Below are positions 25,601 to 39,100 of a DNA stretch of 64,000 nt, one piece after another. The DNA comes from Neodiprion pinetum. Taxonomy: Eukaryota > Arthropoda > Insecta > Hymenoptera > Diprionidae. The notes beneath the pieces were generated by a model. The model worked only from the letters and a program-made list of their open reading frames with translations, was not told the origin of the DNA and did no database searches. The DNA lies in assembly GCF_021155775.2 (NCBI RefSeq), contig NC_060232.1, forward strand, positions 26,481,922 through 26,545,921, written 5' to 3'. The position numbers were made by a program, and so were the translations under genes. Every line of letters starts with the position of its first letter. Position 1 is the stretch's first letter.

Positions 25601-28600
25601 CTTACTTGAAGTTATATTTGCGGCAAACACCTGACATCGGGTTACTTAAAAAGAGTAAGATACCCACTTACTGTAACTTTGGCTAATTCTGTACGTACAA
25701 ATGACTACAGGATTACTCTTCTGCGAAGAAAACGGATGGAGGCAGGTAACTCGATGTGTGAAAAATACGAATTGCGGTAGAATGTAACACGTTGCAGATC
25801 TAGAGAAGAGGGAAGATTTCAAAGTATAGCACAAATGTCCTCAGCGATATGTTACACCTATGTATGTGATAACCGCGTGCAATTACTTAAAAAATATCTT
25901 TCCTCCTCTTTCGTTAACGCGCATTTTTCGGTCCAACACTGAACCTCGTTACGAAGTTGAACAATGGAGAATTCGGTCTAGCAGGAAAGCTCAGAGTTTG
26001 AAATTGGTAGCACTTTACCGATTGTATTGGAGTATTCTTCATTCTGAAGTCGGGCAGCAGCTGCTGCTGGTGGTGAAATTCGAGTTAAAACAACGAAGAA
26101 GTTGACGCGCTCTTCACCGTCGATAGAACGTAAGCACAGCTACTATTCCTGCAAGTTATAGGTGCAGGGATGCTGGGAGCTGGGATTTCCCAGCGCAGCG
26201 TTCGAATTTTGATTTTCGACGCCTGTTTCAATTTGCACGTTTGCGTGTTACCGACACTTCTCTGCGTCATGCCCCCATTCTCGTGGTCAGAGTGTGTAAT
26301 TTCCACGTACGATTGACCAGCTCAGTTAACGCGCGGACACGCAGCCTGCACCCGCTGCAGGAATCCTCACTTTGACGTACACGCATCAACCGGCATGTGA
26401 AATTTTTACACGTTTCAATTACCAACGTCAAAAAACTGCCAGCCTTTTTAACGAAAATTTTTTTTCGCTTTCAATTTTGTATTTGAGAGAATATTTTTCC
26501 CAATTCAACAAAACTGACGCCCACATGATAAAGCGGAGAACCTTGAATGAATTTTGAAAAATTTGTTGCAAAATTTCGAATAGCTTGAACATTTCGTCAC
26601 CATTTTAGTAAACTTAATTGTAACTGATTTCGATTTTCACTTGATTATGAATAAAATAGCATTATACATTTATAAACAGTAGAAATGACTTCGTGTGCAG
26701 GTAGACCCGATCCTTTAAAAGGACACGCATGGTTTATTAATCAGCAAGGTGAGCGAGTAGGTACATACGTACTTAAACGTTGAAAACTAAATGCATGGTT
26801 CGTTCTTGAATCGTATATCTGTACAGCGTAGAGTGGAGTAGCAAATCGAGATGTAGGTAGAGTTTCGCTGGAAACAAATCTGCGAACTCCAATCCAGAAG
26901 CTTCAGTTAATTTGAAGCATGTCGGACGAACATTCCTAGCAAAATTATTCTGACGTGCGTTGGATCAAATAGAAACTTCAGCAAAGGCATCTCACGATGC
27001 ACGTTGCAGTGATACGTGCGTAACTTATTTTCGAATTCCGAGGATCGCGCAGTGCGAGCGAATTCCAGCAGCTCCGTATCCGAAATCCAAACAAACAATT
27101 ATATATCAGAGCAGTGAGTAATTGGCGCATCAGACTTGAATCTCCTGTACCGGACAGTCTGGTATAAACACACTCGAGCCGCATATCGGTGCCATAATTC
27201 ACCGGGTGCACTGGATCCTCGCCGCGCGAGTCTTGGCAATGCATTTCTATCCGTTGCAGCTTTGGCGATTCGTTCGTTGCACGTAATTTGGCTCGGCCCA
27301 AAGGCTCAGATATACGTGTCCGCTGGCTGGTGCAGATCAGGAATTGAAAAATATCTGTTTTCAGCCCCCGACTCTGCACTCGCACCTTTCACTTTGGAGC
27401 CTCTCTTTCAGTTTTCCACCCCCTCGTAATCCTGGACCCACATTGCTCGCGTGCCAGCTTTCTCAACCTCGACAATGTTCGCGGCGGAACTCCGTCTTGT
27501 TCCCGGTGGTAACACTTCGGTTTCCTAGGGGCTGGGTTAAAAGCTACTTTGTATTGGCCGGGACGCTCGCGCCTTGAAAACAAATGAACTCTCTCCTCCC
27601 TTGTCGGGGCAACAAAAGGGAGAACAAAACCGGTCCCTTGTACCCCGTTGCCCGGTCTTCAAGCTCCTTTAATATCCCCTGCGAGCCTCTGATCTCTCTT
27701 CTTCTTGCAGTCTCATCTGTTTCTCTCCTTTCTTTCCTGTTATTCATCCTGGTACTGGAACGACTTTTATATTGCCAACGGAATGAATTACCTGCTCTGA
27801 TCGCGTTCGTTCTCATCTCACGTCACCCGGTGCAGCAGACCTGCACACTTCCTAACAATATACGAGATGTCGATTCTCACGGCGTATATTGAAATCTTTC
27901 AACAGAAATTACTTACCGTTAGACATGATCGTAAAGTTGAACTGATCGCGGAGACCCACGTTTGTCGAATTTTACAAATTCAGAATACACGGGTGCATTG
28001 TATAGTTCAATTGTCACACAGGAATTACTGTACGAGGCGCATCAGCCGTAACGTCAATCGTATATATCGAATCGTTCAAAGGCCTTCTTTTGAATCACGT
28101 TTTTCCGTCTTGGATTGTCCCTTCAGCGTTGTCGAACACTTGACTGATTGTTATGCCGCGATTCTCTCGAATCCAAGAAGCTTGATTTCAAGCTTCCTTC
28201 AAACTCACTTCCCTGAAGCAAAAAACATACCCTCAACGAGTACATATTCGTGCTATTTCATTAAAACGAGTGACGCAGTGACTCCTGTTATTGTGTCGAG
28301 TAATTGAAAGCTTCGACGTTGCGTCCTGAGGCTATGCAAGTAAAAAGCCTTACGCTCTGTTGTAGATCGTACGCATTTCGTCGTGCAGGTTCTTTTCACT
28401 GCATGATGATATTCCGTTCCCCGCGTGCATTTGAAAAACAAACAATAATGCATTCGCGTTCGTTGGTTGCGGCAATGTACCAAAAATAGGAGCTAAAGTT
28501 GAGCTGAAAATAAAGCAGGCAAGAGATGAACCAACTCGAGCGGAACAGAATATAAACGAAACAAGAACTACCTAGTTCTCCATTGTTATTCCAGTTTCTT

Positions 28601-31600
28601 CTTACCGTTTATTCTTCCTTCTTCTCTAACCTACTCTCTTTTCTTACATGCTTTCGTCCTTTTCTTGTTTCATTTTTTATGAACCTGCGTACGCGACTCT
28701 TTTCCACTTTTCTCACCGCTTGCGATTTACTAGCAGCAAGGCGGACCTTTATTGATATAAAGAACTTCCGCTGTGCGGAAGGTGATACGGCGTGAAGGTA
28801 TTTCCTCCATTACACACCTCGCTCGTTGTAGATTGTCAGATGAAACGTTAGACTTGCGTGCTCGTGTAATATTATATTACCTGTACACCTGTAATGCGCC
28901 TATGTCAAAGTGATCTAACACTTGCGAAAGTTTGATATTCTTACCGGAAATCCGGTGTTGAAGTGAAACAGGGTGAATTTTTTCCCCTCGTGTTTCTCCT
29001 ACAATTTAATGTTCAGAATATACAACTCTCTTTTTATCCACAGGAAAGTTGCAAATTGAAACTTATAGTCGATACGACTGTTATAAAATACACGTGAAAA
29101 AAATTCAGGAGCAAAGAAAACGCTGATTCGTTTAGACAAAATTAAAAAAGTATCAAAGTATCAGACACCGGAGAGTTTCGCGAATTGTAAGTATTATTCG
29201 TTCGTCCTACACGTGGAAGGGATTCCCCAAAAAAGATGTATACAGCGAATCTCAGATATTTGAAAATCAAACAAGTTATTTTTTTTTTTGCGTCATCCCC
29301 CGGACGTAAATTTGGCTACTGGGGGAAAATATATAACGTATCGTTAGCAAAGGGGAAGGTTGGTGGCGGAATGAAAAATAATGAAAAGGGTGATGAATAT
29401 CAAATTTGTCGATCGGTCGAATGAAGATTCAATTAAATTCCCGAAACACGGGCGTACTTTCTAGTCCAGCGATCAATTGCTTAAGATCGCTCGCCGTCAA
29501 ACCCGCCTGTGGTTTAGGCACGCTTGTTTATCGACGAGGCCCATTAAGGTCACTAAGTGTTCCGTTTGCAAAGCCATCCGGGAGGCTGTCCCATCGAAAA
29601 CGATCGATTATTCCCCAGAATCCCCGGCATTCCAATGTTTGCACAAACCAGAAATCAGTCGGCAACGTCACGGAACAATCCCGCGTGCCACATCCACCCC
29701 CGGGGTTCGGGATTACCGATCGATCGGTTCGAGTTCCCGCCACTACGAACAGGCCCGGGATGGGTACGCACTTTTCCTTTCCCTTGATGCTTTTCTTCCC
29801 GTTCGAGAAATTCTCGCTTATGCCTAATCGAAGGCGAATCGCGTTTGCGGAGGTTGGCGCAGGAGGCATGGTCCCAGGATTTATTACGGCGACCTGCGGC
29901 ACTCGGTAACTTTGACTAATGGGGAAAAGTATAGACTTGTTCGCCTTGTGATTTATACCTTTTTTCTTTTCACCTAGCCCTCGGGTCATTGAATCTTTCA
30001 CCTTTCGACCATCGCATCTAAGGTTTTTCAATGGTAATTTTCGGTGTCTGGTTACTCGACAATTGAAATCTAAAAAACTTTCAATGGGAAATGTTTAAAA
30101 TGTCAAAATGGAGCTGAACTAACTTCGTATAAATAATATCTCCTGATAAGTGCGAAAAAAGAATTTCATTCAAAAATTAAATCTAAAAATACAATGACTC
30201 TAAAAAAGTCCAGCGGCTAGTGGATTTAAAAATACCACACAATCATAGTGTTCCATCGTTGAGTGCATGTACTCTCTACACATCACTGGAAATTAATTTT
30301 TATTGATATAGATAGAAAGCATTTTGTAGATTGTAACCTCTAATGAATCGGCATATAATATTTTTGAATCGAACCAAGAACCTGTTAAGCGAGTTCATTC
30401 CAAGTAGTTTGAATAAGGAATTTCTTGCAAGCGAAATAAGTTTTGATCCGTTACAATTGGATAAGAACGATAATTTTTTACCATTGAATGAGTACATAAC
30501 CCAATAACATAATTGCTCTGGAATTATTATTGTTCTGATTAACTTCAGTTAGAATTCGTGGCTTCAAAACTATTTCTGCATTGTATTATTTCAATTACAA
30601 TTTGATTCACTTCAGTTACTTACCGCTGTTCCTTGTGCTTTTACGCTTCCTTATCCTCCTCTGCTCCCGGTAAATTTTCAAAAGCCTATAATTTTCATTC
30701 CTCTGAGATACAATTGTTACCTATAACCGTTAAAGTCATTAATTTTGTCGTCGATCCCACCTAGTGCAGAGCTTTTGGAAAAATAATAACAACCCTTCAG
30801 ATAGGAGCCTGTATTTTCCCCGTTTGCCAAAGTTTACTCATACCAGTCACCTTGAGGGAAGCTTTTTCCGTCATTAGAGCACCTCAGGGCTGAGAGGATT
30901 CCCTCAGGCTATCTCATCGGACAGTTGACTACCAGGCGTTCGGCCTACGGGGACCCTTTTCTGCTCTTGATTTATGGGATGGAGCACCAGCTACGTATCG
31001 TCGTATCACTCGTTTAAGGGGAAACTGGAGAAAAAGAACTAAGCTGCTAACATCGTACCACCGTCCCGCGACGCGATTGGAATTCAAATGATAACGATGC
31101 TTATTCGAATATCTCGCAGATTTACTCCTGATTCTTTACAAATATGGGTGATTCGGAATTCTCAGCGCGTCACAGGCAACCTCAGGTGAAAGAGAATCAC
31201 CTCAAAATGAGGATGCGTATTGTATAATGTGCCTGCATAGACGACTCGTTTTGAATTCTTCGACTTAGCAATTGCGTTTAATTTCATTATATTTTTTACA
31301 TTGTATATACCCGAATAATGAATAAAAAATATTATATTTCATTAACCATGGGATATGAAAAAACATAGCGTTAGTGTAAATAACTGAGTGTTATGATTGT
31401 GACGAAAATCGCCATAATCTAAATGTGACTTTCCGTCCGTATATACACTCATGTTTTTTACTATTTTTTTTTTCACACCCCGAGGATGATATTGTTTGGA
31501 ATACACCTTAAATTGAGTGTTAGGTATCTTTATTAACGCACCACGCAACTCCTCTCTCTTATCTATCGAGGCACACGCGTATAACTGCACACTTTCGTAC

Positions 31601-34600
31601 ATTGGCCAATCAAGCACACATGCGTGCGCCCATTACGCGAGAATGGGGTGAACCACCCTTGCGGAGTAAACATCTCTTCACGTACGAGCTAATTTGGTAA
31701 CGGAGGAAGATAAAAAAAAGTGAGGGCAAAAAATGGGTAGCAGAGAAAGAGGAAAGTACCTCCGCAACCTTTTCACTGCTCGAATATTTCCATCATGGCA
31801 GTACCAGGGATATATTCACGCGCGAACATACAGCTGGTGAGCTCTGTGATAACATTTGCAAGCTCAGCTAGCGAGCATTGGCAGCGTTTCGTCTCATCAC
31901 GTTTCCGCTGATGTCACGCCTTCTTCCTTAACGGACGTGTTATCTCCTTCCGAAGCAAACATTCCGCCGGTCTATTCTTTAATCAACGCCGTTTTTATCT
32001 CAGATCTTTCATCTAGCCTAGAGCCGAAGCTTTCGAGAAAGCATTTTTTAAGCCAGAGATATATATTTATTGCAGATTGTAAGCCATCCGGATCAACTCG
32101 AGGATTCCGGGAACAGGCTGAGAATCTGTTCCATTAGCGGTAGTACATCCCCGGCTTTATACTCTAGTGATGTTCGTACTCGTGATGCGATTGGAAATTC
32201 AAGGCCTGGGGCGTCTCTCGTTGCAGATCGATAGAATAGCGCGATGAATACTTTATCCTGTATACTTAGACTGTGCGACGGAACACATCGAGTTGATCGT
32301 TTCGAATTGACTGGGGAAATAATACAACAGTGAGATGAATTCTGTTCGATCAATGGTGCGAAAACAGCTTCAATACGAGGTGCAATACGGATATTCATTT
32401 AGCAGATTTCAATTTTCCAAGGTCAAACGGTAAGCGCAGCGAAAGCCGCCGGTTCCTAGGATCCTGGGGATACCCAACGGGAAAATCGATGTATCAGCGG
32501 GAACGGAGACTGTGCTTCAAGAAAATGTCAAAGAATCTTTTGGCGGATTTTATTTTTAGCCCCGCAACCCTCGTACGTAGGTTATCAAGGCCGAGCCAAA
32601 GCATCCAAGAAGGGCCAAGAATTTATCATTCGTAGAGAGATGCCTAGGTACACGTTGGTTGGTGGATTCGCTACGTAGGGGATTGAATCCGTTGCGTATT
32701 TCTCCGGGAACTTATTATGAGGGTTCCATGTAATCGTGGGAATCACCCACTGCTGCGACGGAATTGTTCGAGAATCAAGAAGATGTAGAAGATGGAAAAC
32801 GGCGATAGACGTGGGCTTGAAATGCGAAGGACGACGAAAGGGAAATGAGAAATTACAGTACCGAGTCAGCCACTCTTCCGTACCTGAAAAGTATTGCCGG
32901 CTGAACGCAAACGGTTGAATTCGGGTCGTCGGCCAATTTTGGGACAACGGAAACCAGGCTTGATTCTTCCGGTAGATCTCGCCCGTCTTCTTAGCACTGA
33001 AGACATTTCGTCAACCCTGCAGCCCACTTTCATCCCCCATTGTCTCACTGGTGTGACCGAGTTTTGGCAGCCATCTATCTGCAATCCGCACGCTGCTCCG
33101 CGCTTTGTCTTCCTGTTCTTCCGCCCCTCGCGGAAAGGTGGATTAGGGGTGTCGTTGATTTCGAGAAAACGCTAACCAGCCCTTTACTGATCAGACCTTG
33201 CCTCTCACTTCGTTTAGCATCGATCTCACGTAAACGATTCCATTTTCATCTGTTCGATATTCTCTACTCGCTGTTTCCTTTTTGCTGCCAATTTTTCGCT
33301 ACACGCCAGATGTGGAATATTGCAACGATCCCTGATCCCACACTCTCAGTTAGTGTTACGTATGTTGCTTGAATGGTTAAAAAAGTACTTTCAGTACGAA
33401 AAACGGCTCTTTTCGAACAAGTTTCTATCGTTGGAAGAACTGTCCAATGCCAATTGCACTGTACTCGTTGAATCTCACTCGCGTGGCAATGTTTGACACT
33501 TTTAAATGTAGAGCCACTCCAGACGACGGTATGAGGACAAGTGACTGCGTTTTACAGTTAAAAAAGAGTCTCACTCGTTTCATGATTTGCGCGTTGGTCC
33601 GTTTCGCATATCCTTTCACCAAGTCTGCTACTGTCAATGATGCAGAGGATCAGATTAATACGGTGATCCAGAATTACCGTCCTTGATTGGCCTAACAATA
33701 ATTGATTTTCGATACGTATATAAACATGGCTACGTAACGCACTAATTTGTTGCCCAGTGATTAAAACTACGGCGGTGTATTCAGTTGATCGCTATGAGCA
33801 CCGAAGCTAATCCGAGTTTCACGTGGTGGATAGCTCTCAATTATATGCACGTGGTAACGCATCCCTGCATCCTCTCAATTATAAGTTTACCGCATATGTT
33901 CGTGGAACTCAACGAGTATCAGACTCTTGTTGATTAAATTTACGATCATCATTGTTATCATTCATGCCGCTATCGTGATAATCATTGTCATTGTTTCGTG
34001 ATCCCAAAACTCAAATGTTGAATTACCTTAAATCACTCGAAGTGATTCTCGAATCAATTAGTTTGACGTAACTTAAAAATATTTCAAATATCTGTGAATC
34101 GACTCGAGTGACCATACATTCGGTTTCATTTCGAGGAACGAATCCAGAGAGGGGATTTATAACAGCAGTCAGCGTATACGCAAGAAATCCTAAAATTGAT
34201 CACGCGGTTTTTGTCGGTACGTGACCATTCGCTACGTGTGGCTACATTCAATAGCCGGTTATATTGGCAACGTGAATTCGGTCAAGTTACATCGAACCAC
34301 CGACACGTGACACGTGATACTCCGCAGGCCTGACCGATAGCTCGTTAGGTCCGAGCTTTATCATCGAATGAAAGGTGTACCTTTGGACCTGATTAGGGCA
34401 ATTAAGCGTTGGGCAAATTAAGTTTTGGCGAACCTAATGGCGTTGTTGTCGCCGGGGTCGTTCTTAACAAGCCGGGCGTCTCTTGGAGTCCATAACTTAA
34501 TTTCTGGGCCTCGGATCCGCGGCTATACGCTATTCGTACTCCGAGCAGGTCCTCGGGGTGGTTCACGACTGCATTCTCATTCCCTTTACCAATTTAGGGA

Positions 34601-36070
34601 CGTATTGTCGTAAACGGCTTTCCTTGCCGCACGTTATTCCAGGGCAGGGAGAAGACTTGGCTTTTCTCTACCTATGTCGGGAAACAGTGAAACTTCTTCT
34701 GATGTAGCGTACTTCTATGTTGGTAATTTCAACTCTGTCCCAACTGTGGGAACTCTTGTTTCTTTATACCATCGTTACAGACGTGTGACTATGAGGCTTT
34801 AAGACACTATCTTCTATGCCTCCTAACGGAGGAGAATTTTATCGCAAGATTGAATAACGACGATCAAATTACCCGTTCGCACCCACCCGGCACGCGAAAA
34901 TCCTCCGGATTTGATATTCACCACGATTTTCAGATCATGCGACGTACTTATGTACCTCTGCATAAATTTAAGTATCAACCGCTTATTATCTTACCATGGA
35001 TATTCTTCCTGAGTACGGATATTTTTGTATACCTACCCTTTGATCTCAGATCTTTACCTTTTTTTTTCTATCATACCTGAACGTATACACAGCAGTCTTT
35101 TGAACAGAATTATAATTGCATACCTAAAACATTACTCTGTTAACTATGTAAACGAATTCCTCACATAGCAATCTCTTCTCTGACAAAGAGTTCTGACATT
35201 ATTATGTCGATATCACTTGGCGCATTCGTTTTGAATGTTGACTCAAAAATATTACGTTTGTCTTTAGATAACGCCTTTGATTTTCCCGTTTACATAATGT
35301 CGACGAATGGTCGATTGTGCGATGAAATTGTAAAATACCACGATGACGAGCTCCAACCACTTGGATCATGAAAGTTCACATTCGAGGCCGAGGATTACGC
35401 CCTCAACTAATTGCCGCAGATTTTGAATAACGTACCACAAACCAAGCACATTTTTCTCTACGATCGTGAGCATATTGGAGACACTTAAAAAACTGGCCCA
35501 AATGACGGACACTCAATGTATGAGAGACAAACGCGGAATTAGTTTGCGCCGGTAAAAAAAGTAAACTAAATTACCTTCAGTTGTAGTCTAACCTTTCGTG
35601 CACCTAGTCACGCTTGCAGCTTAGTTTAAATTGTACAAACCACGTACCGCAACCTGTGTAAGAACAGTTTCAACTTGGCCGGCGGAAAAACGCGAAAGGA
35701 ATAAAAAAAGAAAGCAAGTACTTTGAATACCCGTTCAGCTTCGAAATTGATTTAATAATAATGTTCGTGACGTGCGAATGATATTATCCAAATGAAATTT
35801 GAACGCGACGTCGAAGGAATGAAAGAAATTCATTTCAGGAGCATTCCCATTAAATGCGTTACCAACTACAGCTGTCCTCAATTAGTCAGTTCAACCGGAT
35901 GTCATGGAAGAACAACCATGTCGAGAGGACTGCGAAAAGACCTATCCCATACTTTCGGAATAATAGAATTTCCCCTCCATCAGTGCGCATATTTTGAAGC
36001 GCGGTACAGTTTTTTTCTCTTTTTGATTTAGGTACTCGATTCCGTTCGACTCGACTCGAATGTGACAAGG
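22645..36070. other. No supported gene
   Basis: No exon with family similarity was recognised on either strand. A mixed TA/TATG run sits at about 24807-24842. CpG-rich patches with overlapping open frames on both strands (23640-24003, 27136-27890, 29406-30031, 32585-33372) look coding by length only. They begin with TTG or other non-ATG codons or are open in opposite strands over the same bases, and none resembles a known family. Confidence 0.45.
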
Positions 36071-36111
36071 TTTTTTTTTTTTTCTTTTTTTTCTTTTTTT
36101 TCTTTTTTTTT
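36071..36111. repeat. T-rich tract with periodic C
   Basis: Runs of 8-13 T separated by single C residues, about 41 bp. It could be a decayed poly(A) tail of a minus-strand retroposon, but nothing next to it supports that. Confidence 0.85.
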
Positions 36112-39100
36112 GCACGTCGTTAGCGATGCGTATTTCGACCGAATCAATGCTGCGACTTTTGTTCGCCGTTAAAAAAACGCGTCGTAACTGTCTGTTTTTT
36201 AAGGATCTTTCGTCACCACGTGACGCGTTGCACCGTTCCTACGTCATACTCATATTTCTTTAGTAGTTGCTTAAAGTCGGCTGAATCTCTCGACGGGGTC
36301 TTCAATGAAATTTGTAACGTGGAAAGTTCTTCAGACACAGCAGCTGTCGTGTTTTGTTTTCTCGAGTCTTGTTCCATACCCGTAGACTTTGAGCTGGCTC
36401 AAGTTGAGCTCAGGGGCACAATTTAATGGCCAATTTGCAAGTTACGAACACGTGTACAGCCATCCGATTACTCAAACTACTCACAAGTGCTCGAGGATAT
36501 TAGCAGTGGGACGATTAAACGAACAAAGCCGCGAACAGTCGAAATTCGATGCGCCTTTGAGCGGTCTGAACAATTGCGATTTCTGTACCTACTTTCATAT
36601 TCTTTCATTTCAACTGTACCGGCGGAAAGTCAACAGGCTGTTTAATTCGTTGCCAGTCCATTTTTCCACACCAGAGATTCACCGCTCTAGCTCAATCATC
36701 GCTCGTCGCGGTTTAGTGGAGGTTTATCTATTGTGTTTCCGTCACGCAGACGTTTTACGTCTTGTATTGTATCCCTTGTGTTTACCCCGCGATTCATCCC
36801 GCAGCATCCCGTTTCTCCATTGTACCTTAAATATCGCGGCATTGTTGCGGGTAGAGATAGATGCCGCGAAAACGCTGACTCGATTCTCGGAGCTAAGTCT
36901 TTTTGAGATAAGCGAATCGTTTGGACTAAATCGGCCTCGGATGAAGACCAGAATCGAATACTGCAGCCGTTTGTATTTTTCCAATCTCAAAATCGATCCC
37001 GGGCCAAAATCCTTCCGAGCAGAAATTATTGAAAGGATATTACAACTACAGGAAAAACGATAAAACGTTGAAGCAGAGATCCGATGTATGAATAACGAGG
37101 ATAAGGGTGAAATGAAAATGGGGGGGATCGGTTTCATTAATTCACTGTCATGCTAGTGGAACAGAAATGTAAATACAAGCTTGGGATTCGGAAATGTATA
37201 TATTACAGTTGCCAATACACATGAATGAATAATTCACGCACTTCGAAAGGGCTGCCTTGCTTTCGGCGAGTACCGATCTTGGCGTTCTTAACTCACCGGG
37301 GGTTTTTCGCTAAGAGGTAAGGCGAGTGTCCATCACTCAAGGAGTGTCTGGCACAGTTCACTCGGTGCGTCTGACGCCCGTCTGAATTTTCTCCTCCTCA
37401 ATTTCTTCATTCTTCCTCTCCTTTCCGAGGGAATCTCGTTCTATCACGTTCCAACACAATCGCCTCAACGACTCAACCGGATGTCTCGCTAATTCGTTTC
37501 TCTCGCCTACTCAAAATGTCACTCGAACAAAATTTCACAGAAATAACAAGCGCTCGAGGTGCGGCTGGGAAACGAGTCGTAAAATTGATTCAACATTTTT
37601 TACTCGACTTACTACCAGACGAAGGGAAAGTCTGGAATCCCCGCACACAAATAACGAAATGAACATTTCCTTTTTTTTTTTTTTTTTTTTTTTTTTTCAT
37701 ACCTTCGCTGCTTTCATGCGGAAGGGTTTTTCATTTTTCATCCACGGAGGGAAACAAGCGAATGGGGCTGCGAATCAATCGCTATCGCTTTATTCGCAAA
37801 ATTTCCACCGCGATCTATGGACACATGCATTACACTTGGCTGCAGTACATGCAGCGTTCGACGATGGATATTGTAGTCGAATGTTTTGCCCCAGGGTATG
37901 TATGTGTACATCGGTGAAGTCGATATGCGTTATCCCAGAAATTGAGTGGACAATCAACGAGCAGTTATGTACAAATGTTTCATCCGTTATTTCCAGAACA
38001 CGAATAGGTATTTTTTTCTTTTTTTTTTTTTTTTGTGTTTTGTATTTTGTATTTTCGAAAATTGTCAACCGCAGTATAATACAGCTTGTTTGACGTAAAC
38101 GAATGGAATATTATATTTGGGTAATCACGAGCGAATTTAATATTTATTCTGCTTCCTTCTATCTTGCCCCGTTTCATGTTTTTCATTTACATACATTTAA
38201 CTCCCCAAATATTATGCGGTAACGAAAACAGGATCGTTCACAAATGCATTTAATCCAATATCCTTCACGTTGATTAGTGATGTTTCAGTTAATTTTGCAA
38301 TGGCTTTACAGTCGAAATATTATACCGAATGGACCCGATCTGTGTAATATTAAAAATGAACAAGAGCTTGAAAATCGTGAGTACAAAAGGAGAGCGTATT
38401 CGGGTGGAGACAATACCTATTCGAATTCTTAAAAGAAATTGTTGCGCCTGGACTGGCAAAAAATTCCTCTTCAAATAAAAAAGAAACACTTCGCGCGATT
38501 GAGCTTCTAAAATTGAAGTCGGAATGAACCTTTTCTTTTCTTCTCTTTGTTTCATTCATACCTTCTGGGGGTTCAGTTTTAGCAATAAAGAATTCCTTTC
38601 TAAGTGTTCAATCAGAGCACGTATCGAATAAAAAGTAAAGTAAAGGAACGAAGAAAGAATATACGGCAGCTACAAACGCATCTTTAAAGATTTAATCAAA
38701 AATCAAGTCCCCGCTTTCGAAATTTCAATACCGGAACAACGTAATTTTCTCCTAGGTTGCAGCTACCAATTTCATACAATTTGCGAAGTCTGCAATGCTT
38801 TTGCTACACTGAAAAAAATTTTCACTTATTACTTAAATTACTTATTACGATGTAAATTTATGTAAGGACAATCTTTCATGCTTATATAATCGAGCGAGAT
38901 TCTTTTCTTTCTTCTAATTTTTTCTCTTCTTCGTCTCCTTTCTTTTTTTTTTTTCTCACTGTATTCACGTTTTGTTACGCTTGGAATTGGATCCTTCTCT
39001 CGGACTAATTTTCTCGAGTCTCTTTCCACAAATTCTATAAGTCGTTTGCCGTCGATGAAGGCGACTCGAAGGATTAGCAAGAAAACAAAGGACATTTCGA

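Noticed and set aside
27867..28307. 146-codon frame on the plus strand
   Set aside because: Begins with an ATG but has no domain, no splice-bounded structure and no similarity I can recall.
29406..30031. Overlapping frames of up to 167 codons on both strands
   Set aside because: Several frames open at once in a CpG-rich patch; composition Pro/Arg-rich and no recognisable domain.
36389..37063. 224-codon open frame on the plus strand
   Set aside because: Starts at TTG, has no ATG until near its end, overlaps a 131-codon frame on the other strand, lies in CpG-rich sequence that lowers stop frequency, and shows no family pattern.
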